Source of the DNA: Nocardioidaceae bacterium SCSIO 66511
Lineage (GTDB): Bacteria > Actinomycetota > Actinomycetes > Propionibacteriales > Nocardioidaceae
Length of the DNA stretch: 64,000 nucleotides
Assembly (NCBI GenBank): GCA_023100825.1
Contig: CP095846.1
Coordinates: 2,666,001 to 2,730,000, forward strand
Reading direction: 5' to 3'
The translations under genes and the position numbers were made by a program. The notes beneath the pieces are model-generated. The model was not told the origin of the DNA. It was given only the letters and a program-made list of their open reading frames with translations, and searched no databases. How positions within the stretch are numbered: the first letter of the stretch is position 1; the number at the start of each line of letters is the position of its first letter. Below are positions 18,868-27,791 of the stretch, one piece after another.

Positions 18868-19006
18868 AAAAGACCTCTCGACTACGGAATGATGGCGCGG
18901 CAAACCACCCTCCGGTCAACCGCAGCACACCAAGTCTGCCACGACGCCGCGGCAGATTCACGGCGACCCAGTGGTTTGTCTCCTGGAAGTACAGGTATCG
19001 GCTCGC

Positions 19007-19411
19007 TCACTTATCGGCTTTGACGGCGAGCACCGGGCAGGGCGAGTCGAGAAGTACCCGCTGTGCATTGCTGCCGAGGATCAGCTTGCCCACCGGCGAA
19101 CGGCGCCGCAGACCGATCACGATGAAGTCTGCGTTGAGGTCTTCTGCCACCTTGATCAGGTCATCGGCGGGGTCCATACCGCGTACGAGCTGGCGGATCT
19201 CGTGGTCGACACCGGCGTCCTGCAGCTTCTCGCGAACCTCCTGCAGCTGCTGCTCGGTCTCGAGCGCGTCGTCTCGGTCGAAGTCACGACCACCGCGATG
19301 GGAGTTGACCACGATGAGTCGCGCATTGCGCAGGACCGCTTCCTCGGCCGCGCGGTCGAGCGCGGCCCGACCCTCCTGCTTGGGTACGTAGCCCACCACG
19401 ATCGTGCTCAT
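19007..19411 (-). CDS. Universal stress protein, UspA family
   Basis: This 134-residue single Usp domain has the ATP-binding motif near its end, GLRRRSPVGKLILGSNAQ. ATP-binding members form dimers and act in stress survival. AGGAGGG lies upstream of ATG 19411. It is followed by rpoD on the same strand. Two perfect 10-bp palindromes sit in its upstream region, AAGCCGGCTT (19439-19448) and CGGATATCCG (19472-19481), possibly regulatory. Confidence 0.9.
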   Translation of the reverse strand: MSTIVVGYVPKQEGRAALDRAAEEAVLRNARLIVVNSHRGGRDFDRDDALETEQQLQEVREKLQDAGVDHEIRQLVRGMDPADDLIKVAEDLNADFIVIGLRRRSPVGKLILGSNAQRVLLDSPCPVLAVKADK

Positions 19412-19573
19412 AACTGGCACCCTCCTGTCGTCGCCGATAAGCCGGCTTCGCCGATGTCGACCCGAGGTTATCGGATATCCGCTCAGTACGGTGGCTCCCG
19501 CGTACAGGCAACTGCGGAGAGCTCCCTGTGGATGACGGCGCCGATCGGATCCGGCCGCGGCATCCTGACAGAT

Positions 19574-20062
19574 ATGAGACGCATCAAGCCCGAACTCGAC
19601 GGCGTCGACCCCGACCGGGCCGATGCCTTCGCCCGCTGGCGCATCCTCGGCCTGCGCGGCGCCCACCTCTCACGCAGCTTCAAGCCCCGGCTGTCCCTGG
19701 TCGCCGTCACGGACATCAACGGCACTCGGCACCTGCCCGACGACCGCGCCTGGTGGGAGCCGCCGCATCCGGTCGCAGGCACCCGCACGGCATCGGTGCG
19801 ATCCGTCGACGCCGGTCTCGCGACGGAGATCGCGGCGCGGCTCCTGTACGACATCGGTCCCGAGCCGGTCGTCGCGGTGTGGACGCGACTCGGTACGAAC
19901 GACGAAGCAGACAGCGATGTCAACTGGTGGGCAGCACTCGGTCGCGGCGCGGGGATCGCGGGTGTCGCTGTCCCGCCGATGCTGGTGGTGACCCGCTCGG
20001 GTTGGCGTTGCGTACCGGCCGGTTCGAGCCGCACCTGGTGCCGGCTGCGTGCGACCGGCTGA
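19574..20062 (+). CDS. Hypothetical protein, 162 residues
   Basis: I do not recognise a family. The product begins MRRIKPELDGVDPDRADAF, is soluble with no signal peptide, and contains many Trp and Arg residues, with WWEPPHPV and DVNWWAAL as the most distinctive segments. It lies between a divergent usp gene and a convergent ligase gene. No ribosome site is evident at ATG 19574. Codon use fits the neighbours and the frame stays open to the next gene, so it is probably real. Confidence 0.55.
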   Translation: MRRIKPELDGVDPDRADAFARWRILGLRGAHLSRSFKPRLSLVAVTDINGTRHLPDDRAWWEPPHPVAGTRTASVRSVDAGLATEIAARLLYDIGPEPVVAVWTRLGTNDEADSDVNWWAALGRGAGIAGVAVPPMLVVTRSGWRCVPAGSSRTWCRLRATG

Positions 20063-20072
20063 GAGCACGCTC

Positions 20073-21548
20073 CTAGACCGGCCAGGCGTGCACGGGTTCG
20101 TTGCTGTGCATGTGCTCTGCGTACGCGAGGACCACAGCGTGCAGAGCGTCCGAGCGACTACGTCGTGCGTCGTCGTACGCCTTGTGGAACGCCGCGATCT
20201 GCCAAGTGGACCCGTTGCGCCCCGTCAGACAGCGTTGTTCGATCACGCCGAGCAGGCGATCGCGCTCCGACGCCGCGACACCGAAGGCCTCGAGGCCTTC
20301 GTACGCGAGCGGGAGCAGCCGGCGAAGTACCAGCTCTGTCGCGGGTACGGCTCCCAAGCCCGGCCAGAACAGCTGCGCGTCGATGCCGTGCCGCGCCGCC
20401 GTGTGGAAGTTCTCCTCGGCAGCGCTGAACGACATCTGCGACCACAGTGGGCGCTCGCTGCCGACAAGGGCTCGGGTCACACCGAAGTAGAACGCGGCGT
20501 TCGCCATCGTGTCGACGACCGTCGGGCCCGCCGGGAGCACGCGGTTCTCCACACGTACGTGCGGACGATCGGCGATCACGTCGTAGACCGGGCGGTTCCA
20601 GCGGTAGATCGTGCCGTTGTGCAGCCGGAGCTCGGCGAGCGTCGGTGTGTCACCCCGCTCGAACACCTCGACCGGATCCTCGTCGTCGAGAATCGGCAGC
20701 AGGGCCGGAAAGTAGCGGACGTTCTCCTCGAAGAGGTCGAAGATCGAGTTGACCCAACGCTCTCCGAACCACACCCGGGAGCGCACCCCCTGCGTCTTGA
20801 GCTCCTCGCTGCGAGTGTCGGTCGCCTGCTCGAACAACGCGATCCGCGTTTCGTGCCATAGCTGTTTACCGAGCAGGAACGGCGAATTGGCGCCGAGCGC
20901 GAGCTGCACACCCGCAACCGCCTGGGACGCGTTCCAGTACGGCGCGAAGTCGTCGGGGCCCACTTGAAGATGGAGCTGGGTGCTCGTGCAGGCGGCCTCG
21001 GGCACGATGGTGTCCGCCGTCGTCTGCAACCGCTCGGCACCGTCGATGGTGATCGAGATGTCTTCGCCACGCGCCGCGAGGATCTGGTCGGAGAGCAATG
21101 CGTACCGGGGATTCGGCGACAGCGACTCGGCCGTCATGTGGCCGTGCCCGAGCGTCGGGAGAATCCCGATGGTCAACAGATGCGCGCCGACTCCGGAGGC
21201 CTTGCGGGCCGCTTCGTTGAGATCGTCGCGAATGCCGTCCTCGAACGCTGCGAGCCCTCCGTCGTCGAGTCGTCGTGGCGGCACGTTGATCTCGATGTTG
21301 AACTGCCCGAGCTCGGTCTGGAAGTCGTCATCGGCGATCGCCTCGAGCGCCTCGACGTTCTTGAGCGCCGGCGAGCCCTCGTCGTCGATGAGGTTCAGCT
21401 CGATCTCGATGCCCGACATCGGGCGATCGATGTCGAAGCGCGATGCGCTGAGCATCCGGGCGAACACATCGAGGCACCGACGGACCTTGGCCCGATAGCG
21501 GGTGCGGTCCTCACGGCTGAACGTGCGCTGGTCGACTTCTTGTCCCAT
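20073..21548 (-). CDS. Glutamate-cysteine ligase family protein (GCS2-type)
   Basis: The 491-residue protein carries GCS2-family motifs: SGIEIELNLID at residues 44-54 (metal/ATP site), FQTELGQFNIEINVPP (75-90), then ACTSTQLHLQV (near 190). This family includes glutamate-cysteine ligases and EgtA-like enzymes, but many actinobacterial members join glutamate to other amines, so the product is uncertain. GGGAG precedes ATG 21548. The DUF4192 gene lies 49 bp upstream on the same strand. Confidence 0.82.
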   Translation of the reverse strand: MGQEVDQRTFSREDRTRYRAKVRRCLDVFARMLSASRFDIDRPMSGIEIELNLIDDEGSPALKNVEALEAIADDDFQTELGQFNIEINVPPRRLDDGGLAAFEDGIRDDLNEAARKASGVGAHLLTIGILPTLGHGHMTAESLSPNPRYALLSDQILAARGEDISITIDGAERLQTTADTIVPEAACTSTQLHLQVGPDDFAPYWNASQAVAGVQLALGANSPFLLGKQLWHETRIALFEQATDTRSEELKTQGVRSRVWFGERWVNSIFDLFEENVRYFPALLPILDDEDPVEVFERGDTPTLAELRLHNGTIYRWNRPVYDVIADRPHVRVENRVLPAGPTVVDTMANAAFYFGVTRALVGSERPLWSQMSFSAAEENFHTAARHGIDAQLFWPGLGAVPATELVLRRLLPLAYEGLEAFGVAASERDRLLGVIEQRCLTGRNGSTWQIAAFHKAYDDARRSRSDALHAVVLAYAEHMHSNEPVHAWPV

Positions 21549-21597
21549 GGCGGCTCCCGTGCTGCTGGTGCGCCCGAGTCTGCCACCTCCGCGGCGC

Positions 21598-22752
21598 TCA
21601 TGTGCGTTGCCGTACCTCGAAACCGTCGGGCAACTGACTCGCGATGACCTCCGGGTCGAACGTGCGCCACGCGCTCGGCGGCACGCAGCGCACGAGCAGG
21701 TCGCGAAGGAGCAGACCGAGCGAGTAGTCGGGCTCGGCGCGCGCCGCTTGCTCGAGCGCAACGCTCGCACCGGTGCCGTTGCCGCCGAGCCACGACGAGA
21801 ACGCAGCAAGGCAGAGCGCCGGGGCACGGAACGGATCGACCGCGCGCTGCGCCACGGTCGTCCAGACCTGAAGGTGCAGATGTGCGTTGTCGTGCTCGAT
21901 GTAGGACCACGCGAGATCGCGTACGGACAGCAGCAGCGTCCAGATGCTCAACCGGGCGGCGTCCTCGTCGCTGAGCGAGCCCGCTCGTTCTTCGTCTAGA
22001 TCGGCGAGCAGGTCGCGTACGCCCGTAGCCGCCGCACGCACCAGGTCGGGATTCTCGGCCACCTCCCTCCCCCAGCCTTCGTCGTCAGCGGTCAGGCCGG
22101 CAACGGACAGGATCTCCTCGGCGACCCGGTCGGTGACGGCCTCCATCTCCTCGGCCCGCGCACCGCTGACCGGCTCGAAGCGTCGCTCGAGGTCGGCTCG
22201 GTCCTGCAACACCTCGAGGCCGTTGAACACGGCGGCGGCCAGCGTCGCCGACGACTCGATGTCGTACGGCGTGCCCTCGGACGGGCAGCAGTCCTCCCGC
22301 TCGCACACGTACGACCAGTAGCGGGATCCGTCGCAGCGGACCGCCTCCGGCACCTCGATATCGCTCGCTTCGAGCCGGGTACGCAAGGCGCCGACAAGGG
22401 AGTCGGCCGCGAGCCTCTCGACACCGCGGGTATCGGCGTTGAGCTCGGGCTCGACGTACGCGAAGAGGATGACCGCGTCCGGCTCCGCTGCGAGAAACGG
22501 CCCCATGACGTAGTCGGCACATGCCTCGACACACTCGGTTGCGGGCAGGTCGACACGGAGGCGAAACCCGAAGCGCTTGCCGTGCAGGGCCATCGCGACG
22601 AGGGACCGCCGTGGATGGAACCCGAGCGCCGCCGGCACGAAGCCGAGGAGGTCGGGGATCGACTTGGCTCGCATCACCGGCTCGTCGTCGAGACGCTCGG
22701 AACGCGACTTGCTGAGTTCGCGCCGTGTGGCGCGTCGTGATCTGCTGCTCAT
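21598..22752 (-). CDS. DUF4192 domain protein
   Basis: The 384-residue protein matches the actinobacterial DUF4192 family: SIPDLLGFVPAALGFHPRRSL at the N-terminus, PDAVILFAYVEP in the middle, and a tetratricopeptide-like C-terminal third (LEQAARAEPDYSLGLLLRDL). Function unknown. The first 26 residues before MRAKS are Arg-rich and may be untranslated, since GAAGG sits only one base from ATG 22752; ATG 22674 is the alternative start. Confidence 0.82.
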   Translation of the reverse strand: MSSRSRRATRRELSKSRSERLDDEPVMRAKSIPDLLGFVPAALGFHPRRSLVAMALHGKRFGFRLRVDLPATECVEACADYVMGPFLAAEPDAVILFAYVEPELNADTRGVERLAADSLVGALRTRLEASDIEVPEAVRCDGSRYWSYVCEREDCCPSEGTPYDIESSATLAAAVFNGLEVLQDRADLERRFEPVSGARAEEMEAVTDRVAEEILSVAGLTADDEGWGREVAENPDLVRAAATGVRDLLADLDEERAGSLSDEDAARLSIWTLLLSVRDLAWSYIEHDNAHLHLQVWTTVAQRAVDPFRAPALCLAAFSSWLGGNGTGASVALEQAARAEPDYSLGLLLRDLLVRCVPPSAWRTFDPEVIASQLPDGFEVRQRT

Positions 22753-22840
22753 ACCTTCAACATGCCGCCGCGCGTACCAAAGATGTCGAACTTATCCACA
22801 GCCCCGCCGAGCTGTCGGTACGAGCTGAGACGATGCGCCC

Positions 22841-24193
22841 ATGCGTTCTGAGCCGTCGGTCCTGCATCTCGACCTCGATGCGTTCTTCGCATCGGTCGAG
22901 CAGCGCGACAAGCCTTCGTTGCGCGGCAAACCCGTGATCGTCGGCGGTATCGGGCCGCGCGGCGTCGTGTCGACCGCGTCGTACGAAGCGCGGAAGTTCG
23001 GGGTGCACTCCGCGATGTCGACGGCGCGGGCACGTGCCCTCTGCCCGCATGCGGCGTTCCTCGCCGGGCGATTCGGCGCTTACCGAGCGACCAGTCGGCG
23101 GGTGATGCGCGTTCTTCGCGACCACTCACCCGTACTCGAGCAGTTGTCCGTCGACGAGGCGTTCGTCGACCTCGCCGAGGGCAAGCTCGATGACTTCTCG
23201 CCGTCGGGGCTCGAGCGCGCGATCCGCGACCTCAAGGCGGCGGTACGCGAGGCGAGCGGCGGCATCGCGGGTTCGGCGGGTGTTGCGACCTCGAAGCTGA
23301 TCGCCAAGATCGCAAGCGACCTCGACAAACCCGACGGCCTGCGCGTCGTACCCGCGGGCACCGAGCAAGACCTGATCCGGCCGATGCAGGTGACCGTCAT
23401 CCCCGGCGTCGGCCCGGCCACGAGCGAGCGACTACGCCGGGCCGGCATCCACACCGTCGCCGACGCCGAGCAGGTCAGTGAGTCAGAGCTCGTACGCCTG
23501 CTCGGCAATGCACACGGTCATGCGTTGTACCGGCTCGTACGCGCCGATGACGACCGTCCCGTCGAGGCCTACCGCGAGGCGAAGTCGGTCAGCGTCGAAG
23601 ACACCTTCGACACCGATCTCGTCGACTCGACGGTGTTGCGCTCCATCGTCGCCCGCCATGCCGCCAAGGTGTGTGAGCGGCTCCGCGCCTCCCAGCTGTC
23701 CGGGCGAACCGTCACCGTGAAGATCAGGCTGTACGACTTCACCACCCACAGCAGATCTGCGACGCTGCCCGGGCCCACCGACGATCCGCGGGTGGTCTCG
23801 AGGGTCGCCCGCCGTCTCGTCGACGAGGTCGACACCGTCGCGGGCGTTCGTCTGCTCGGCGTCGGTGTCTCCGGTCTGGCCGACTGGATCCAGGAGGATC
23901 TCTTCGGCTCCGAACCCGATGACGAGATCCCCGACGAACCCGACGTCGTGGTCCCGGAGCTGCGCGAGAGTATTCGCTACGTTCCCGGCGGCGACGTCGT
24001 CCACGACGAGTACGGCCCGGGTTGGGTGTGGGGAGCCGGTCTGGGCAGGGTCACCGTGCGCTTCGAGACCGCCACTACCCCGCCGGGTCCTGTACGCACG
24101 TTCTCCGTCGACGACCCCGCCCTCGCGCCGCATCGCGTCACCGACGAAGACGATGTCGAGGACGACCACGACCCCGATAGCGTGGCGCCATGA
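22841..24193 (+). CDS. dinB: DNA polymerase IV (Y-family) with C-terminal Tudor-like extension
   Basis: The 450-residue translesion polymerase has HLDLDAFFASVEQ (residues 8-20, catalytic Asp), SYEARKFGV (steric region), and LSVDEAFVDL with the catalytic SVDE, then helix-hairpin-helix and little-finger domains to about residue 355. The last ~90 residues are an extra domain. It starts GDVVHDEYGPGWVWG and resembles the PcrA-type Tudor fold. No clamp-binding QxxL(F/L) motif is obvious. I see no SOS box of the actinobacterial GAAC-N4-GTTC type upstream. It overlaps the peptidase gene by 4 bp. Confidence 0.92.
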   Translation: MRSEPSVLHLDLDAFFASVEQRDKPSLRGKPVIVGGIGPRGVVSTASYEARKFGVHSAMSTARARALCPHAAFLAGRFGAYRATSRRVMRVLRDHSPVLEQLSVDEAFVDLAEGKLDDFSPSGLERAIRDLKAAVREASGGIAGSAGVATSKLIAKIASDLDKPDGLRVVPAGTEQDLIRPMQVTVIPGVGPATSERLRRAGIHTVADAEQVSESELVRLLGNAHGHALYRLVRADDDRPVEAYREAKSVSVEDTFDTDLVDSTVLRSIVARHAAKVCERLRASQLSGRTVTVKIRLYDFTTHSRSATLPGPTDDPRVVSRVARRLVDEVDTVAGVRLLGVGVSGLADWIQEDLFGSEPDDEIPDEPDVVVPELRESIRYVPGGDVVHDEYGPGWVWGAGLGRVTVRFETATTPPGPVRTFSVDDPALAPHRVTDEDDVEDDHDPDSVAP

Positions 24194-26328
24194 CGACCGA
24201 GCAGACCACCCTGACGCCGCCCGTCGCGCGCCGCGTACCCCAAGAGCGCACCCACCACGGAGACACCGTCGTCGACGAGTACGAGTGGCTCCGCGAGAAG
24301 GACTCACCCGAGACCATTGCCTACCTCGAGGCGGAGAACGCCTACGCCGAGCAGCAGACGGCACATCTGTCCGGTCTCCGCGACACGCTCTTCGACGAGA
24401 TCAAGACGCGCACCCAGGAGACCGACCTGTCGGTTCCGACCCGTCGCGGCGAATGGTGGTACTACACCCGCACCGTCGAAGGTCAGCAGTACGGTCTGCA
24501 CTGCCGACGGCCCGTCGACGATCCGCACGACTGGACCCCGCCGGACCTGGACGCACGCGGCAACACCGACGACGAGCAGGTGCTCCTCGACGGCAACGCC
24601 GAAGCCGAGGGGCACGACTTCTTCTCGCTCGGCGCCTTCTCCATCAGCCGTGACGGCAACCTGCTCGCGTACGCGACAGACACGACCGGCGACGAGCGGT
24701 TCACCATCCGGGTCAAGGACCTCCGCACCGGCGAGCTACTTGACGACACGATCCCCAACGCCCACTACGGCGCAACCTGGTCGCTCACCGGGTCCCATCT
24801 CTTCTACACCACCGTCGACGACGCATGGCGTCCCGACAAGGTGTGGCGCCATCGCATCGGCACCCCGCCCGCAGACGACGTCGTGGTGCTCCACGAGCCC
24901 GACGACCGCTACTGGGTCGGCGTCGGGTCCACCCGCAGCGAGCGCTACCTGGTCATCGCGCTCGGCTCGAAGGTCACCAGCGAGTACCACGTCATCGACG
25001 CATCCGAGCCCGAACAACAGCCGCGGGTCGTACTCCCCCGCCGCGAGGGCGTCGAGTACTCCGTCGACCATGTCGTCGTCGACGGCGCCGACCGCTTCCT
25101 GATCATGCACAACGACGGCGCCGAGAACTTCGAGCTGGTCGAGACCCCCGCCGATGCGACCGACCGGGCGAACTGGCGCACGCTGCTCCCCCACGACCCG
25201 GACGTACGCCTGGAGAGCTCCGATGCGTTCGCCGACCGGATCGTGATCGGCTATCGGCGCGATGCGCTGACCCGGCTCGGCGTCATCGAGATCGGCTCCG
25301 ACGGATACGCCCCGATGCGCGAGATCGAGTTCGACGAGCCGTTGTTCACCTGCGACACCGCGGGCAACCCCGAGTGGAGCCAGCCGTACGTACGGATCGC
25401 GTACACCTCGTTCGTCACGCCGATGACCGTGTTCGACTATGTCCCCGAGTCGGGCGATCTGATCGTACGCAAACGTCAGCCCGTGCTCGGCGGCTACGAC
25501 CCGGCCGACTACGAACAGCATCGGGTGTGGGCGCACGCCGACGACGGTGAGCAGATTCCGATCTCCGTCGTCGTACGCAAGGGCACCCCGCGCGACGGCT
25601 CCGCACCGTTCCTGCTCTACGGCTACGGCGCGTACGAAGCGAGCTCCGACCCCGGCTTCAGCATCTCGCGATTGTCGCTGCTCGATCGCGGTATGGGCTA
25701 CGCCGTCGCGCATGTGCGCGGCGGCGGCGAGCTCGGGCGTCACTGGTACGAGAACGGCCGCCTGCTCCGCAAACGCAACACGTTCACCGACTTCGTCGCC
25801 GTTGCCCGCCAGCTGGTCGCCGAGCGCTGGACCTCCCACGACCGGCTGGTGGCCGAGGGCGCGAGCGCGGGCGGGCTGCTGATCGGCGCGGTCGCGAACA
25901 TCGCCCCCGATGCGTTCGCCGGCGTACTCGCCGAGGTCCCGTTCGTCGACGCGCTGACGTCGATCCTCGACCCGTCGCTGCCCCTCACGGTCGTCGAATG
26001 GGACGAGTGGGGCAACCCGCTGCACGACCCCGACGTCTACGAGTACCTCAAGGGCTACTCCCCCTACGAGAACGTCTCCGCGCAGGCGTACCCGCCGATC
26101 CTGGCCACCACCAGCCTGCACGACACCCGGGTCCTGTACGTCGAACCCGCCAAATGGGTCGCTCGGCTGCGGGCGACGAAGTCCGGCGACGCCGAGGTGC
26201 TGCTCAAGACCGAGATGAGCGCCGGGCACGGCGGCGTCAGCGGCCGCTACGAGGCGTGGAAGGAGCGCGCGTACGAGCTCGCCTGGGCACTCGACAAGGC
26301 CGGGCTCGCGGAGGTGGGCCCCCGCTGA
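24190..26328 (+). CDS. ptrB: Oligopeptidase B (S9A serine peptidase)
   Basis: The 712-residue cytosolic peptidase has an N-terminal seven-bladed propeller (about residues 60-420) and an alpha/beta hydrolase catalytic domain. The nucleophile is in EGASAGGLL, the acid near TSLHDTRV, and the catalytic His in SAGHGG. It cleaves short peptides after basic residues. The ATGA overlap with dinB couples their translation. No signal peptide is present. Confidence 0.9.
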   Translation: MTTEQTTLTPPVARRVPQERTHHGDTVVDEYEWLREKDSPETIAYLEAENAYAEQQTAHLSGLRDTLFDEIKTRTQETDLSVPTRRGEWWYYTRTVEGQQYGLHCRRPVDDPHDWTPPDLDARGNTDDEQVLLDGNAEAEGHDFFSLGAFSISRDGNLLAYATDTTGDERFTIRVKDLRTGELLDDTIPNAHYGATWSLTGSHLFYTTVDDAWRPDKVWRHRIGTPPADDVVVLHEPDDRYWVGVGSTRSERYLVIALGSKVTSEYHVIDASEPEQQPRVVLPRREGVEYSVDHVVVDGADRFLIMHNDGAENFELVETPADATDRANWRTLLPHDPDVRLESSDAFADRIVIGYRRDALTRLGVIEIGSDGYAPMREIEFDEPLFTCDTAGNPEWSQPYVRIAYTSFVTPMTVFDYVPESGDLIVRKRQPVLGGYDPADYEQHRVWAHADDGEQIPISVVVRKGTPRDGSAPFLLYGYGAYEASSDPGFSISRLSLLDRGMGYAVAHVRGGGELGRHWYENGRLLRKRNTFTDFVAVARQLVAERWTSHDRLVAEGASAGGLLIGAVANIAPDAFAGVLAEVPFVDALTSILDPSLPLTVVEWDEWGNPLHDPDVYEYLKGYSPYENVSAQAYPPILATTSLHDTRVLYVEPAKWVARLRATKSGDAEVLLKTEMSAGHGGVSGRYEAWKERAYELAWALDKAGLAEVGPR

Positions 26329-26418
26329 GCCGGTCCCGCACGGTGAGTTCCGCGGAATCGCGCACAGAAAGACCCTCGGGGGCCTACGCTGCGGTCACCA
26401 CGACCGAGGGAGAACTCC

Positions 26419-27603
26419 GTGCCCGTCCGTACCCGCCTCACCGTTCCTGTCGCACTCGCCGCAGCCGGTCTCGTCCTGACCTCACTGACCGCCGCCGGCG
26501 CGTCGGGTGCTCCGGACGAATCCGACCGAGTCTCGGTGGACCAGCTCGCGAAGTCGAAGTACGCCACCAAGGTGAAGGTGATGACCCGCAACGTCTTCCT
26601 GGGCGCCGATCTCGGTCCGGGGCTCGCGGCGCCGGACACCGACGGGCTGATCCGCGGCGCGGGGCAGATCCTGAACCAGGTCGACGCCAACGACTTCCGC
26701 AAGCGCGCCGACGCGCTCGCACATGAGATCACCTACCGCAAACCCGATCTGATCGGGCTGCAGGAGGTCGCGAAGTGGCGTACGGCCCCGTGCGACTCTC
26801 CGTACTTCCCACCACAGGCCAAGCACGTGCGTTACGACTTCCTCAAGATCCTCCTACGCAAGCTGAACGCCGACGGACGTACGTACAAGCTCGTACGCGC
26901 ACAGAAGCAGTTCGACTTCGAGGTTCCTGCCAACACCACCGGCGATCCCGAGCCGAACCACTGCGATATCAACGGCCGCCTCACCATGCGCGACGTGATC
27001 CTCGCCCGCACCGACGGCCGCAAGATCGAGCTCCGCAACCGGCAGGGCGGCACGTTCAACCACCTGTTCAAGGTTCGCCCCGGCGGCCTGATCAACTTCC
27101 CCGTCAAGCGCGGCTGGCTCAGCGTCGACGCCAAGGTCGGCAAGAGCCCGCGGTTCCGGTTCGTCGCGACCCACCTCGAGGCGTTCGACGACGAGACGCA
27201 AAAGCCCAGCATCCGCGCCCGCCAGGCCCGCGAACTGGTCCGCAAGAAGGGCCCGATCGGGTCCAGCAAGCTACCCGTCGTCCTCGTCGGCGACCTCAAC
27301 TCCGACGTACGCACCGAGGTGAAACCCGGCGACGGCCAGGCGTACCGCGCCCTACTCGACGCCGGCCTGCGCTCTCGCGCCGTACGTAAGCCGATGTCGT
27401 GCTGCCTGCACCTCGACCTACTCGGCCCCGACGCCAAGCGGGCGGACAACAAGCAGCGCGACCATGTGGTCGACCACATCATGACCGATGCGACGAAGCG
27501 GATCCTGCGCTTCCGCGGCGCCGTCACCGGTAAGAAGCCGTACCAGGGCTGGTGGGGATCCGATCACGCCGGCGTCGTGACCCAGTTGCTGATGCTCAAA
27601 TAG
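26419..27603 (+). CDS. Secreted endonuclease/exonuclease/phosphatase-fold hydrolase
   Basis: The 394-residue protein has an N-terminal signal peptide with a likely cleavage after GASGA (residue ~31). EEP-fold motifs follow: VKVMTRNVFLGADLG (53-67), IGLQEVAKW (metal-binding Glu), FVATHLEAFDDE, VVLVGDLNSD (DLN motif) and the final GSDHAGV (catalytic SDH). The family covers DNases, sphingomyelinases and phosphatases; the substrate is unknown. GAGGGAG precedes GTG 26419. Confidence 0.87.
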   Translation: MPVRTRLTVPVALAAAGLVLTSLTAAGASGAPDESDRVSVDQLAKSKYATKVKVMTRNVFLGADLGPGLAAPDTDGLIRGAGQILNQVDANDFRKRADALAHEITYRKPDLIGLQEVAKWRTAPCDSPYFPPQAKHVRYDFLKILLRKLNADGRTYKLVRAQKQFDFEVPANTTGDPEPNHCDINGRLTMRDVILARTDGRKIELRNRQGGTFNHLFKVRPGGLINFPVKRGWLSVDAKVGKSPRFRFVATHLEAFDDETQKPSIRARQARELVRKKGPIGSSKLPVVLVGDLNSDVRTEVKPGDGQAYRALLDAGLRSRAVRKPMSCCLHLDLLGPDAKRADNKQRDHVVDHIMTDATKRILRFRGAVTGKKPYQGWWGSDHAGVVTQLLMLK

Positions 27604-27610
27604 GCGGTCG

Positions 27611-27648
27611 CGCCCCCGGACCCAGGAAACCCTGAGAATCCGGGGGCG
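27611..27648 (+). terminator. Hairpin after the EEP hydrolase gene
   Basis: CGCCCCCGGA (27611-27620) pairs perfectly with TCCGGGGGCG (27639-27648) around an 18-base loop, eight bases after the stop codon. There is no T-run. Confidence 0.65.
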
Positions 27649-27711
27649 AAGGTAAGAAAGACCTGAGAGCCGCAACTTCGACAGGTTCCCGTTCGTCTGG
27701 CCTGTATCGGC

Positions 27712-27737
27712 GGAATCAACGCCGCCTGTACAGCGTT
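27712..27737 (+). promoter_or_regulatory. SigmaR/SigH-type promoter (GGAAT-N18-GTT)
   Basis: GGAAT at 27712-27716 is followed after exactly 18 bp by GTT at 27735-27737. This matches the actinobacterial SigR/SigH/SigE consensus GGAA(T/C)-N18-GTT. It lies 55 bp before the sigma factor start. In mycobacteria sigB, and in Streptomyces hrdD, are known to be transcribed from such promoters. Confidence 0.7.
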
Positions 27738-27791
27738 GAACCTGGTGTCGATACCGGGGGTACGACACAGATGACGAAGGAGTTGGTCTCA

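Noticed and set aside
22753-22840. SOS (LexA) box before dinB
   Set aside because: No GAAC-N4-GTTC type palindrome was found; only a single GAAC half-site occurs.
24736-26229. 497-residue minus-strand open frame opposite the oligopeptidase B gene
   Set aside because: Antisense of a gene with clear catalytic motifs; composition is typical of a shadow frame.
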